From Sulfuricurvum sp. (GTDB lineage: Bacteria > Campylobacterota > Campylobacteria > Campylobacterales > Sulfurimonadaceae), in contig JAUYRN010000033.1 of the NCBI GenBank assembly GCA_030696775.1, forward strand, positions 62,001 through 126,000: a stretch of DNA of 64,000 nt. The letters run 5' to 3'. The notes beneath the pieces are model-generated. The model made no database searches. It worked only from the letters and a program-made list of their open reading frames with translations, and was not told the origin of the DNA. Position numbers and translations under genes: made by a program. The stretch's first letter is position 1; every line of letters begins with the position of its first letter. Below, piece after piece: positions 1-8,205 of the stretch.

Positions 1-439
1 CATCACACTCATTCATCACCCGTGAGGCATAGGTTATAACCGCTTTGGTTGACTCATCCGAAATCGATTCCTTGGACTCACGGTCATAGCGGAGAATTTG
101 TTGATTGGAAGCCACAATACGACTTTTTTTGGAGGTTTTGCGATCGTTTTGAACAATCAACCCCTCGCACGATACGCCAAGTTTTTCCAGCATTGCTCGC
201 AGATCTTCACCGCTCTCATCGTTTCCGATAACCCCTGCGACACAGACCTTTGAACCCAAAGCCACAAGATTATTGATAACATTCCCAGCACCCCCCAAAA
301 CTGTTGTCTCACGAGAAATGTCAACAACCTGTACCGGAGCTTCAGGAGAGATACGCTCACAGCCTCCCCACAGATAATGATCGATCATCAAATCACCGAT
401 GACTAAAATGCGTGGATGAGACTGTCGAAGATGCATCAT
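1..439 (-). CDS. hldE: HldE heptose kinase, N-terminal part (cut by window edge)
   Basis: About 146 codons of the amino-terminal end of a PfkB-type sugar kinase are visible; the rest lies beyond position 1. The early ILVIGDLMIDHY stretch and the glycine-rich VLGGAGNVINN stretch are typical of D-glycero-beta-D-manno-heptose-7-phosphate kinase, which makes heptose 1,7-bisphosphate for lipopolysaccharide or lipooligosaccharide core. The ATG shares one base with the TGA of hldD (TGATG), so the two are translationally coupled. Whether the second (adenylyltransferase) domain of bifunctional HldE is present cannot be seen. Confidence 0.88.
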   Translation of the reverse strand, partial: MMHLRQSHPRILVIGDLMIDHYLWGGCERISPEAPVQVVDISRETTVLGGAGNVINNLVALGSKVCVAGVIGNDESGEDLRAMLEKLGVSCEGLIVQNDRKTSKKSRIVASNQQILRYDRESKESISDESTKAVITYASRVMNECD

Positions 440-1446
440 CAAAGCTCCTCAGCAAAAAGTCGTTGGATCTCCGGAACGTATGCCGCAATCCCCTCTTCAA
501 ATTCAAAACGCGGAGCATATCCTAAAACATCACTCGTACTTTGAATATCCGCTTCGGTATGGAACTGATAGCGTCCGATATAAGGGTTAGGAACGTACTC
601 GCATACCAATGATGTACCCAGTTCACTTTGAAGAATATCCACCATTGATTGAAACGATCGTGCTTTACCGGTACCCACATTAAAGACACCAGACTCTTTT
701 GGAGATGCCGCTAAAATATTCGCTTGAATGATGTCTTCGATGTAAATGAAATCACGTAAAATTTTATCCGAGTCAACAAAGAGTTTTGGATTCTTAAGAG
801 CAAGAAGCTGATGCCCAAACTGAACTACCATGGATGCCGTTTTATTTTTAAAAAACTCTCGTGGACCATAAACATTAAAATAACGCAATCCTACGATACT
901 TATATTGGTATATTTTTGAGCGTATCGACGCGCGGTATGGTCCATCATCAGTTTTGAAAAACCGTACACGTTTTGAGGTGCTTCGCGACCAACACGCTGT
1001 GGCGACTGGGCATCCCCATACGTTGCACCCGATGAAGCATAAATCATATTTGCACCGTGAGCTACAGCAATGTCAAGCAAATCAACAAACGCATTAAGAT
1101 TGGTTTGGATCATTAAATCCTGTTCCAACGCTGTCGTATCCGAAATCGCCGCTTCGTGATAAATATAATCAAATTTGTACTGAGTGTTTAACTTGGTAAG
1201 AAGTGCTTTATCATTAATATCCCCACTAATCACATCACCGCGAAAGCCAAGTAGATTTTTAAAATGACCGAAACTTTTAAGATTTCCATTCGAAAGGGTC
1301 AGATTGGAGCGAAATAAATCCAATACAACTACGTGGGATTGAGGATAATTTTCTTGAAAATAAAAAGCAAGATTGGAACCGATAAAGCCAGCTCCCCCCG
1401 TAATAAGAATGGTTTTGTTATTAAAATCAACATCACTGTAGCGCAT
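439..1446 (-). CDS. hldD: ADP-L-glycero-D-manno-heptose 6-epimerase
   Basis: 335 aa extended short-chain dehydrogenase/epimerase. The NAD(P)-binding GGAGFIGSN is at residues 17-25, ASSGATYG at 137-144, and the catalytic YxxxK is Y161/K165 (YGFSK). It converts ADP-D,D-heptose to ADP-L,D-heptose, the last step of inner-core heptose donor synthesis. It is coupled to hldE by a TGATG overlap; gmhA and gmhB lie about 4 kb upstream on the same strand. Length and motifs are normal for the family. Confidence 0.92.
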   Translation of the reverse strand: MRYSDVDFNNKTILITGGAGFIGSNLAFYFQENYPQSHVVVLDLFRSNLTLSNGNLKSFGHFKNLLGFRGDVISGDINDKALLTKLNTQYKFDYIYHEAAISDTTALEQDLMIQTNLNAFVDLLDIAVAHGANMIYASSGATYGDAQSPQRVGREAPQNVYGFSKLMMDHTARRYAQKYTNISIVGLRYFNVYGPREFFKNKTASMVVQFGHQLLALKNPKLFVDSDKILRDFIYIEDIIQANILAASPKESGVFNVGTGKARSFQSMVDILQSELGTSLVCEYVPNPYIGRYQFHTEADIQSTSDVLGYAPRFEFEEGIAAYVPEIQRLFAEEL

Positions 1447-1534
1447 TCGTCATCCTTGCTAATATAAGTAGCACATTGTAACAAAGCTTGCTTTAAAGGA
1501 TGAAAAAGTTAGTATGATTTAAGATTGATACGAT

Positions 1535-1540
1535 TATAAT
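1535..1540 (+). promoter_or_regulatory. -10 box of the cytochrome c553 gene
   Basis: TATAAT lies 30 bases before the cytochrome ATG in the divergent gap after hldD. No convincing -35 box is seen, as is common in Campylobacterota. Confidence 0.55.
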
Positions 1541-1569
1541 GATGACGAAATTTTTATATGGAGAAACAA

Positions 1570-1866
1570 ATGAAAAAAATTGCTCTTGCAATGTTATTCG
1601 CTGGCGTATCAATGATGGCAGCAGACGGAAAAGCTCTTTCTGCTAAATGTGCTGCATGTCATGGTGCTAGCTTTGAAAAAGCAGCTCTTGGTAAATCAGC
1701 AATCGTAAAAGGTCAATCAGCTGCTGCTGTTGAAGCTTCTTTGAAAGCATACAAAGCAGGTACTCAAAATAAAGCTGGTATGGGCGCATTAATGAAAGGT
1801 CAAGTGGCAACTATGTCTGACGCTGACATGAAAGCTCTTGCTTCTTACGTAGCAGGAATTAAGTAA
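1570..1866 (+). CDS. Periplasmic monoheme cytochrome c553
   Basis: 98 aa. The first 17 or so residues (MKKIALAMLFAGVSMMA) form a Sec signal peptide. One heme site, CAACH, spans residues 27-31, and a Met-rich distal segment provides the likely sixth ligand. I prefer the second in-frame ATG (1570) to 1558 because GGAGA at 1560-1564 is correctly spaced before it. This is the small soluble electron carrier of Campylobacterota, probably feeding the cbb3 oxidase; a homologue sits in the same place beside ccoS/ccoI in C. jejuni. A strong hairpin terminator follows. Confidence 0.88.
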   Translation: MKKIALAMLFAGVSMMAADGKALSAKCAACHGASFEKAALGKSAIVKGQSAAAVEASLKAYKAGTQNKAGMGALMKGQVATMSDADMKALASYVAGIK

Positions 1867-1875
1867 TCCTACTTA

Positions 1876-1895
1876 CTCATCGCTTACGCGATGAG
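1876..1895 (+). terminator. Rho-independent terminator of the c553 gene
   Basis: Perfect 8-bp stem CTCATCGC/GCGATGAG with a TTAC loop, followed by a T-rich tail. It starts 10 bases after the stop codon. Confidence 0.8.
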
Positions 1896-1903
1896 ATTCT
1901 CTT

Positions 1904-2122
1904 TTACTCTGGTTTATACACTTTCTTTTTTAATTCTTCTCGTTTTTTCTGTTGATCCGCTAAATCATTGAGCTCTTTTTCATCATCAAAATGTACTTGT
2001 GACATCATTTTTTTCTCATCGTCAAACTGACCGTTTTTAATACCCCATAAAAATGCAGCTAATGCAAGAGCTCCTAAAAATAAAGAAGCTCCTAACATCA
2101 TCGCCACTACCCAACTATCCAT
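1904..2122 (-). CDS. ccoS: cbb3 oxidase maturation protein CcoS
   Basis: 72 aa. A single transmembrane helix near the N-terminus (WVVAMMLGASLFLGALALAA) is followed by the CcoS-type segment FLWGIKNGQFDDEKK and a long charged tail. Start chosen at 2122 because an AGGAG ribosome site precedes it; an ATG at 2185 would run through the conserved element upstream. CcoS is needed for heme and copper insertion into cbb3 cytochrome oxidase. It lies directly downstream of ccoI, as in C. jejuni. The lysine-rich tail is longer than in many homologues. Confidence 0.85.
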   Translation of the reverse strand: MDSWVVAMMLGASLFLGALALAAFLWGIKNGQFDDEKKMMSQVHFDDEKELNDLADQQKKREELKKKVYKPE

Positions 2123-2145
2123 AATTGACTCCTGCTTAATTTTAA

Positions 2146-2205
2146 AATCTCCGATATTTATGTCGGTAGCTTTAGGGGATTGCAAAGGACATTGTTGTCC
2201 TTGCC
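2146..2205 (-). repeat. Structured intergenic element, copy 1 (after ccoI)
   Basis: This 60-nt sequence, read on the minus strand, matches 10269-10328 at 50 of 60 positions without gaps. It folds as a hairpin AAGGAC/GTCCTT, then an unpaired conserved stretch TTGCAATCCCCT, then a second hairpin whose third pair is G-C here and C-G in the other copy. It lies in the ccoI-ccoS spacer in the sense orientation. Function unknown: a dispersed repeat or a structured 3' RNA element. Confidence 0.6.
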
Positions 2206-2233
2206 ACTAAAATGGGCTTAGCTCATTTTAGTG
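2205..2233 (-). terminator. 10-bp perfect hairpin after ccoI
   Basis: CACTAAAATG and CATTTTAGTG arms flank a 9-nt loop, seven bases past the ccoI stop codon. No T-run follows, so it may stabilise or attenuate rather than fully terminate before ccoS. Confidence 0.45.
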
Positions 2234-2239
2234 TTAACA

Positions 2240-4636
2240 TTAATGGTTGTACATCCATCGGCTTCGCATCGAGTTACCCACCACGAGAAGTGAACTAAAC
2301 GACATCGAAATCGCTGCCATCAACGGTATCACATACCCCATCATCGCCAGAGGAATAGTAATCGAGTTGTAGACCAATGAAATCCCCAAATTTTGCTTAA
2401 TAAGCCCATACGTACGTCTGCTGATAGCAAATGCTTCTGCCAATGAGGTCAATGAATCGTTTAAGAGCACCACATCACTCACATCGATAGCAATATCGCT
2501 TCCGCTTCCCATAGAAATACCAATGTCCGCACGCGCTAACGCCAGCAAATCATTGACACCATCACCCGCCATGACAACAACATACCCCTCATTGTGAGCA
2601 TTCTCAATAAACGCTGCTTTTTGTTCAGGGCTTAAATGGGCATGCACTTCATCAATTCCTACTTCATCAGCAACTCGCTTCGCTGCACGCTCATGGTCAC
2701 CCGTCAGCATAACAACACGTAAACCAAATTTTTTCAATATATTTATCGATTCAAACGCTTTTTCTTTCGGTAAATCTCGTAATTCATACGTTGCAGCTAG
2801 CACTCCATCAACAGCGTAATAAAAAAGACTTTTGTCGCTGACTGACTCAATTTTTATTTTGCTATCATTCATCAGTAGAGCATTACCACCCACGATCATT
2901 TTCCCGTCAAGACGTGCCACAATTCCTCGTGCAGGAATCTCTTTGACCTCTTCTAGCGCATTGGGTTCAAACATCCCCTCAGTTCGTTCTAAATACTCTG
3001 AAACACCTCGGCTAATCGGATGTTTGGATGCTTTGGTCAGTGAATAAAGCATCTGTGGCTCAAAAGGCATGTGTATCGTCGCATACACCACTTCCGGGCG
3101 ACCTTGCGTAATCGTCCCTGTTTTATCCAGCACCACCATCGACGCTTTCGCCATTGTCTCGATTTGCGCTGCGGATTTAAAAAGTATTCCGCGTTTTGCG
3201 CCCAATGCAAGTCCAACCAAAGTGGCAACAGGTGTAGCAAGCGCCAATGCACACGGGCAAGCGATAATAATCACAGAAATCCCCACCATCAAAGAGCGGT
3301 CAAAACTGTGTGGCCAAAAGTACCAAAACCAAAATGTCCCAATTGCCAAAAATAAAATAGTCGAAGAAAAATGCTGCGACAAGCGATTCGCTAATTTCTC
3401 TATGTTGGGTTTATGGCTTAACGCATTTTCGAGTAAATTGACCAAATTAGAGAGAGTTGAGTGGGCAAAATCTTTAGTCGCTTTATAGGTTAGCAGAGCA
3501 TCAATACTCGTCGTACCGCTAATAATAGTGTCGTTGGGGCGTTTAAAAATAGGCTCCGATTCTCCAGTGAGATTTGATTCATCAAAATTCCCTTCACCAC
3601 TCATCACTACACCATCGATTGCACAGCGTTCTCCACTTCGAATACGGATGATATCTCCTACTTTTACCTCATTAACATTAACTTCGCGAACACTCTCACC
3701 ATCAACTATCGTTACTTCAGAAGGGATATGCTTACTCATAACATCGAGAGTATCTGCTGCATTTTTACGGCTCAACACCTCTAAGAATTTTCCAAATAAT
3801 ACAAACGTAATAATCATCGCTACCGAATCAAAATAGGCTTCCCCTTTTTCAAATACGGTAATGTAAATGGAGTATAAATACGCCAAACTCGATCCCGTGA
3901 CCACGAGTAAGTCCATCGTGACTGCGCGATTTCGTAATCCATAATACGCCCCGCGATAAAAAACCCATCCGCTGTAAAAAAGTACCGGTGTTGCCAAAAA
4001 CCACTCGGCAATATTGAGAATCGTTTTAATATCTTGTGTGATTCCCGTAAAATATCCTGCATATTGTGCAACCGCAATCCACATCATGTTCATGGCAGCA
4101 AATGTCGCCACCGCCATACGCAGATAATATTCTTTGCGCTCTTTGTTCGCACGTACTTCTTGAAACGATGCGTCATAAGGAAATGCATTGTAACCGATGG
4201 CGCGAATCATATCGATAATGGCAGAGAGTTTAAGTGCATTTGCATCCCACGTAATGCGGGCTTTGTTGTTGGTATAGTTGATGTTTGCCTCGATAACACC
4301 GTCCATCTTATGAAGCGCTTTTTCATTGAGCCAAACACATGCAGCACAATGAATTCCCTCAATCACAAGAGACACTTGAGATAATCCCTCATTATCCAAA
4401 GTAACAAAACGCTCATAAAAAGCAGGTGTATCAAAGTTGGAACTTGCCTCAAACTGCTGGGTGGGTGGCGCTAAAGTAGTATCCCCCATTTTAGAATAAA
4501 AACTCTCCAGCCCTTCGTCTTTAAGGAGATGAAAAATACCTCTGCATCCATTACAGCAAAAGCGATACTCTCCATCATGAATCATCACCGAATCGCTAAA
4601 TTCCAAATGGCAATGGTCGCATTTCACTTTAGACAT
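2240..4636 (-). CDS. ccoI: Copper-exporting P1B-type ATPase for cbb3 oxidase assembly
   Basis: 798 aa. An N-terminal cysteine-rich zinc-finger-like segment (CDHC, then CCNGC) is followed by a heavy-metal domain with CAAC at about residues 97-100. The eight-helix ATPase core has CPC (IIACPCALA), the phosphorylation site DKTGT, actuator TGES, HP (SKHP) and GDGVND. CcoI/FixI supplies copper to cbb3 oxidase. The start ATG at 4636 overlaps the end of the upstream asparaginase-like gene by 8 bases (ATGTCTAA); an earlier ATG at 4672 lies inside that gene and has no better ribosome site. ccoS follows. Confidence 0.9.
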   Translation of the reverse strand: MSKVKCDHCHLEFSDSVMIHDGEYRFCCNGCRGIFHLLKDEGLESFYSKMGDTTLAPPTQQFEASSNFDTPAFYERFVTLDNEGLSQVSLVIEGIHCAACVWLNEKALHKMDGVIEANINYTNNKARITWDANALKLSAIIDMIRAIGYNAFPYDASFQEVRANKERKEYYLRMAVATFAAMNMMWIAVAQYAGYFTGITQDIKTILNIAEWFLATPVLFYSGWVFYRGAYYGLRNRAVTMDLLVVTGSSLAYLYSIYITVFEKGEAYFDSVAMIITFVLFGKFLEVLSRKNAADTLDVMSKHIPSEVTIVDGESVREVNVNEVKVGDIIRIRSGERCAIDGVVMSGEGNFDESNLTGESEPIFKRPNDTIISGTTSIDALLTYKATKDFAHSTLSNLVNLLENALSHKPNIEKLANRLSQHFSSTILFLAIGTFWFWYFWPHSFDRSLMVGISVIIIACPCALALATPVATLVGLALGAKRGILFKSAAQIETMAKASMVVLDKTGTITQGRPEVVYATIHMPFEPQMLYSLTKASKHPISRGVSEYLERTEGMFEPNALEEVKEIPARGIVARLDGKMIVGGNALLMNDSKIKIESVSDKSLFYYAVDGVLAATYELRDLPKEKAFESINILKKFGLRVVMLTGDHERAAKRVADEVGIDEVHAHLSPEQKAAFIENAHNEGYVVVMAGDGVNDLLALARADIGISMGSGSDIAIDVSDVVLLNDSLTSLAEAFAISRRTYGLIKQNLGISLVYNSITIPLAMMGYVIPLMAAISMSFSSLLVVGNSMRSRWMYNH

Positions 4637-5108
4637 ATTCAAACTTCCCGCACTCTCGATTTTTTCGTACATAATTGTATTGTCCGCAAATCCCCTGCAT
4701 CACAATATAGACTCCGCTGCACGATCGGTATGCAAACCCTATTGCCATAGCAAGATTGGCTGTTGCTTCGATGGGATTTATAGAAAAAGGGATCATTGCA
4801 CCCGTAAAAACAACGGTTTTTTGTAAAGCCAATCCTGCAATAAAATCAGCACTTAAATCCATTGTATCCGTACCATGAACCACGATAATAACTTTTTCAT
4901 CGCTCTTAGCTATCGTATCCGCCAATAATGAGCGATCCGTATCTTTCATTTCCAAAGAGTCTTTATAGAGTATTCCCTGAACATCAATCTCTATCACCAA
5001 CGATTTGAGTATAGTTTCAACTGCGTCGTTATCACCTGGGACAAAAAGCTCACCACTTATCGGGTTATAACGCTTATTAAAAGTTCCGCCCGTGTTGAGG
5101 ATAAGCAT
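4629..5108 (-). CDS. Single-domain asparaginase-like protein
   Basis: 159 aa, about half the length of L-asparaginase. It carries both nucleophile-region motifs of the N-terminal domain: LILNTGGTF at the start and VVHGTDTMDLSA mid-protein. The C-terminal domain, which helps complete active sites in full-length enzymes, is absent. It begins right after the gmhB stop (TAAATG) and ends inside ccoI, so it is a deliberately coupled gene rather than a decayed one. I recall similar short proteins in other Campylobacterota. Activity and substrate are unknown. Confidence 0.75.
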   Translation of the reverse strand: MLILNTGGTFNKRYNPISGELFVPGDNDAVETILKSLVIEIDVQGILYKDSLEMKDTDRSLLADTIAKSDEKVIIVVHGTDTMDLSADFIAGLALQKTVVFTGAMIPFSINPIEATANLAMAIGFAYRSCSGVYIVMQGICGQYNYVRKNRECGKFEYV

Positions 5109-5612
5109 TTAAACGAGTTCCATAAGTGTCTGTATAATACGATTTGCTTTGGATTGGTTTGCATCCATCGATAAGAGAATATTCATCCCCACTCCTGCAC
5201 GTTGTGCCGCTTCAATATCCCGCTCATTATCACCGATCATAACCGAGTGAGGCATATCCAAATCGTATTCTTTCTTTGCCTCTAAAAACATTCCGGGTTC
5301 AGGTTTTCGGCATTCACATACGCCATCAATACTTTCATGATGCGGGCAATGATAAATACGAGTGATTGTGATTCCAAGAGTCTTAAAATGTTCTACCATC
5401 CATTGACTGAGAGTAGCAAAATCTTCTTCGCTGTAATACCCGCGCGATATTCCCGATTGGTTGGTGACGATGATGATGAGATAACCGTTATCTTGATACG
5501 CACGGCATACTTCCACTATCCCCTCAACGAGTTCAAATTCCTCGATTTTGTGAAGATAGTTTTTTTCAACATTGACCACACCGTCGCGATCTAAAAAAAG
5601 GGCTTTAGGCAA
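5109..5612 (-). CDS. gmhB: D-glycero-beta-D-manno-heptose-1,7-bisphosphate 7-phosphatase
   Basis: 167 aa HAD-family phosphatase. The nucleophile motif FLDRDGVVN has D8 and D10, TNQSGISRG is motif II, and a CPHH...CEC zinc loop typical of GmhB follows; GDNERD is the distal motif. I take the start as TTG at 5612: the HAD core begins immediately after it and a GGAGGA site precedes it. The upstream ATG at 5762 would overlap gmhA by about 160 bases. The start overlaps the gmhA stop by 8 bases (TTGCCTAA). It dephosphorylates the heptose bisphosphate made by HldE. Confidence 0.88.
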   Translation of the reverse strand: MPKALFLDRDGVVNVEKNYLHKIEEFELVEGIVEVCRAYQDNGYLIIIVTNQSGISRGYYSEEDFATLSQWMVEHFKTLGITITRIYHCPHHESIDGVCECRKPEPGMFLEAKKEYDLDMPHSVMIGDNERDIEAAQRAGVGMNILLSMDANQSKANRIIQTLMELV

Positions 5613-6192
5613 CCCCTCCTCCAAATAGCTCTTTTTCGATAATGTCACAGAGAATATGTCCAATAAGAATATGAGATTCTTGAATACGGGGAGTTGCATT
5701 AGAGGGGATAATAATTGAAAAATCTGCCATTTGTCCCATCTTTCCGCCATCACGTCCCACAAGAGCTACCGTGGTAATTCCACGTTCTTTTGCCGACTCG
5801 AAAGCGTTAATAATATTTTGAGAATTGCCCGAAGTCGAAATGCCGATAAACAAATCGCCTTCCTGTCCCATTCCTTCAAGTTGACGAGAGAATACTTTGT
5901 CATAACCGTAATCATTCCCAATAGCCGTAAGATTCGACGTATCGGTGGTCAAAGCCAATGAAGGAATAGAAGGGCGATCAAATCCATATCGCCCTACCAA
6001 CTCTGCTGCAATATGCTGAGCATCTGCTGCTGATCCTCCATTGCCCGCCAACATTGTTTTTTTTCCCTTACGATACACTGCTACACATTCCTGAGCCACG
6101 GTAACGATCATATCTAAGAGTGCTTCATTTTCTAAAATAGCTTGTTTGGTTGCCGCTGAATCAGCGATTTGTTTAATAATATAATTTTTCAT
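5605..6192 (-). CDS. gmhA: Sedoheptulose-7-phosphate isomerase
   Basis: 195 aa SIS-domain protein. GNGGSAADAQH (residues 50-60), E64, STSGNS (119-124) and the C-terminal Q171...H179 pattern are the substrate and metal residues of GmhA. It makes D-glycero-D-manno-heptose 7-phosphate, the first committed step of ADP-heptose synthesis. First gene of the gmhA-gmhB run. Family-typical length. Confidence 0.92.
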   Translation of the reverse strand: MKNYIIKQIADSAATKQAILENEALLDMIVTVAQECVAVYRKGKKTMLAGNGGSAADAQHIAAELVGRYGFDRPSIPSLALTTDTSNLTAIGNDYGYDKVFSRQLEGMGQEGDLFIGISTSGNSQNIINAFESAKERGITTVALVGRDGGKMGQMADFSIIIPSNATPRIQESHILIGHILCDIIEKELFGGGVA

Positions 6193-6207
6193 TTTAACTA
6201 TCCTTCT

Positions 6208-7173
6208 TTAGTATTTTATTCCGGTAGCAGAACGTACCTTTTCAATAATCGGTTGCGCAATAGCACTGGCTTTTAATGCACCATGTTTTAAAATTTCTCT
6301 CACTTCATCTTGATTCGCTTCATAATACGACCGCTTCTCACGATAAGGACGGAAATATTCCCATAGCACTTCAGCCAGATAAAGCTTGAAATGTCCATGC
6401 CCCTCACCTCCGCGTGAATAGCGATCTTGCAAAGCGACACGCTCATTTTCATCTAAAAAGAGTTTGACAATATTATACACATTACAGTTTTCAAACTCTT
6501 TTGGTTCTTCCACTCCGATGACTTCGGTCACAATCTTTTTAACAGTTTTGAGCTGTGATTTCTCTTCACCGAAAATCGTGATGGTATTGCCATAACTCTT
6601 CGACATCTTTTGCCCATCCGTACCGGGGACAGTAGCGACGTTTTCATCGACTCGAAATTCTGGAAGAGTGAAAATATCACCGTACTGGTTGTTAAATTTT
6701 GTCGCAATATCCCGCGCGATCTCAACGTGCTGAATCTGATCTTTTCCGACAGGAACGACTTGTGAGCCAAAAAGCAAAATATCCGCCGCCATCAACACAG
6801 GATAGGAAAAAAGACTATGATTGGAGGCAATGCCGCGAGCGGTTTTATCTTTATAACTGTGCGCACGTTCGAGTAATCCCATCGGCGTAAATCCTGAAAG
6901 TACCCAATAAAGTTCTAAAACCTCTTTAACATCCGACTGTACCCAAAAGGTACTCTTATCAGGGTTCATCCCCAATGCCAAAAAGTCTGTTGCTGCTTGC
7001 AAGGTAAGGTGGCTCAAACGCCCGCCGTCACTGAGTGAGGACATCGCATGGTAATTGGCAATAAACGCAAATACCTCATGCTCGCCTTGTGATTGAATCA
7101 TGGGAAGGATGGAGCCAAAATAATTTCCGATATGCAAATCGCCTGATGGCTGAATTCCTGTTAAAACGCGCAC
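6208..7173 (-). CDS. trpS: Tryptophanyl-tRNA synthetase
   Basis: 321 aa class I aminoacyl-tRNA synthetase. The HIGH-type motif is HIGN (14-17) and KMSKS is at 189-193. GIQPSGDLHIGNYFG at the N-terminus is diagnostic of TrpRS. It precedes gmhA by 15 bases, so both may be co-transcribed although they are functionally unrelated. Confidence 0.95.
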   Translation of the reverse strand: MRVLTGIQPSGDLHIGNYFGSILPMIQSQGEHEVFAFIANYHAMSSLSDGGRLSHLTLQAATDFLALGMNPDKSTFWVQSDVKEVLELYWVLSGFTPMGLLERAHSYKDKTARGIASNHSLFSYPVLMAADILLFGSQVVPVGKDQIQHVEIARDIATKFNNQYGDIFTLPEFRVDENVATVPGTDGQKMSKSYGNTITIFGEEKSQLKTVKKIVTEVIGVEEPKEFENCNVYNIVKLFLDENERVALQDRYSRGGEGHGHFKLYLAEVLWEYFRPYREKRSYYEANQDEVREILKHGALKASAIAQPIIEKVRSATGIKY

Positions 7174-7277
7174 TGTAACTCCTTGAATAAGGATAATTTT
7201 ACCAAATAGTGACTTAAGCTTCCTCTTAAGAAAAAGTATGCTAAATTACCATCATATCAATTGTAAAAGGATTTACC

Positions 7278-7619
7278 ATGAATGTTCAAATTCACTCTAA
7301 AGAGATTACCCTCACTCCTCGCTTAAACGATCATATTGCCGCAGCTATCGAAAATTTTCGACGTTATCACTTGGATATTACAACCGTTAATGTTAATATT
7401 AAAAAAGAAAAACAAAGTGTTGAAGTTGAATTTGACATCCATATTGCCCATGCACAACCTGTTATTATCACTGACAGTGATGCACAAATAGATGCTGCTA
7501 TTGATTTAGCCATTGATCGCGCTAACAAAGCATTAGGACGTTTACACGACAAAATGAAAGATCATCACGCCACTTCACTTCGTGATATAGAAGTACCAGA
7601 AGAAGCAGAAGCAGAATAA
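7278..7619 (+). CDS. hpf: Ribosome hibernation factor, HPF/RaiA type
   Basis: 113 aa. It has the beta-alpha-beta-beta-beta-alpha layout of the HPF/YfiA domain (MNVQIHSKEITLTPRLNDHI at the start, a basic helix ANKALGRLHDKMKDHH near the end) and lacks the dimerising tail of long HPF. It binds the 30S decoding centre in stationary phase to silence ribosomes. The AAGGA site upstream is well placed. The stop codon abuts the hemJ ATG. Confidence 0.85.
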   Translation: MNVQIHSKEITLTPRLNDHIAAAIENFRRYHLDITTVNVNIKKEKQSVEVEFDIHIAHAQPVIITDSDAQIDAAIDLAIDRANKALGRLHDKMKDHHATSLRDIEVPEEAEAE

Positions 7620-8066
7620 ATGGCATACAACTGGGTTCTTTGGTTTCATGTCATCTCTATGGTGTCGTGGTTTGCGGTATTGTTTTATCTGCCACGACTT
7701 TTTGTCTATCATGTTGAAAACAATCAAAACAACGGATTTCTAGAAGTCGTTGAAGTAATGGAGATGAAGATTTATAAATACATTGGTGTTCCAGCGTTCT
7801 GGGCAACGTTGTTATCAGGTATTGCATTGATTGCAATGTCTACCGCTCATTATGGAATGAATGTATTTCAAATGGGAGGATGGATGCACGCTAAAATGAC
7901 GCTTGTAGCTATTTTAATTGCCTATTTTTTCTCACTCGGACACTACCGCCTGAAACTAAAAGAAAATACTGCTTATAAAAGTGGGAAGTTTTTTAGAATG
8001 TATAACGAAGTACCGACACTTTTGCTTATCGGTATCGTTGCATTGGTCATTGTAAAACCGTTTTAA
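7620..8066 (+). CDS. hemJ: Protoporphyrinogen IX oxidase HemJ
   Basis: 148 aa with four predicted transmembrane helices. The conserved first-helix histidine (WFHVISMVSWFAVLFYLPRL) fits the HemJ (formerly UPF0093) family, which oxidises protoporphyrinogen in the heme pathway. It starts on the base after the hpf stop (TAAATG), so translation is probably coupled. hemB, another heme gene, lies at 20 kb. Confidence 0.85.
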   Translation: MAYNWVLWFHVISMVSWFAVLFYLPRLFVYHVENNQNNGFLEVVEVMEMKIYKYIGVPAFWATLLSGIALIAMSTAHYGMNVFQMGGWMHAKMTLVAILIAYFFSLGHYRLKLKENTAYKSGKFFRMYNEVPTLLLIGIVALVIVKPF

Positions 8067-8073
8067 TTATTCT

Positions 8074-8120
8074 CGTCATTCTCGCGAAGGCGGGCAAAGT
8101 GCCCTTGGGTGAATCCAGCT
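8074..8120. repeat. Interrupted copy of the dispersed ATTCCCGC palindrome
   Basis: The left half (CGTCATTCTCGCGAAGGCGGG, 8074-8094) and the right end (AATCCAGCT, 8112-8120) match the 30-bp repeat at 39271 and 53564 read in reverse. They are separated by 17 extra bases containing GTGCCCTTGGGT. Lies between the convergent hemJ and der genes. Confidence 0.6.
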
Positions 8121-8129
8121 CTTATTTCT

Positions 8130-8182
8130 CCCGTTCACCCTTCGACATACCCTATAGGGCACGTGAGCTCAGGGCGAACGGG
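8130..8182. repeat. Palindromic element of the GTTCACCCTTCGACA type
   Basis: Arms CCCGTTCACCCT and AGGGCGAACGGG pair at 11 of 12 positions. From general knowledge, the common bacterial form runs TTCGACA straight into AGCTCAGGG; here about 18 bases (8148-8165) with CCCTATAGGG and CACGTG sit between. May act as a bidirectional terminator between hemJ and der. Confidence 0.6.
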
Positions 8183-8205
8183 GAATTATCGAAACGAGTG
8201 GCGAT

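Noticed and set aside
3069-3488. Open frames on the plus strand across ccoI
   Set aside because: Antisense to a well-supported ATPase core; no domain or start signal.
4629-5108. Truncated asparaginase as a pseudogene
   Set aside because: It has a proper start and stop, intact motifs and tight overlaps with both neighbours.
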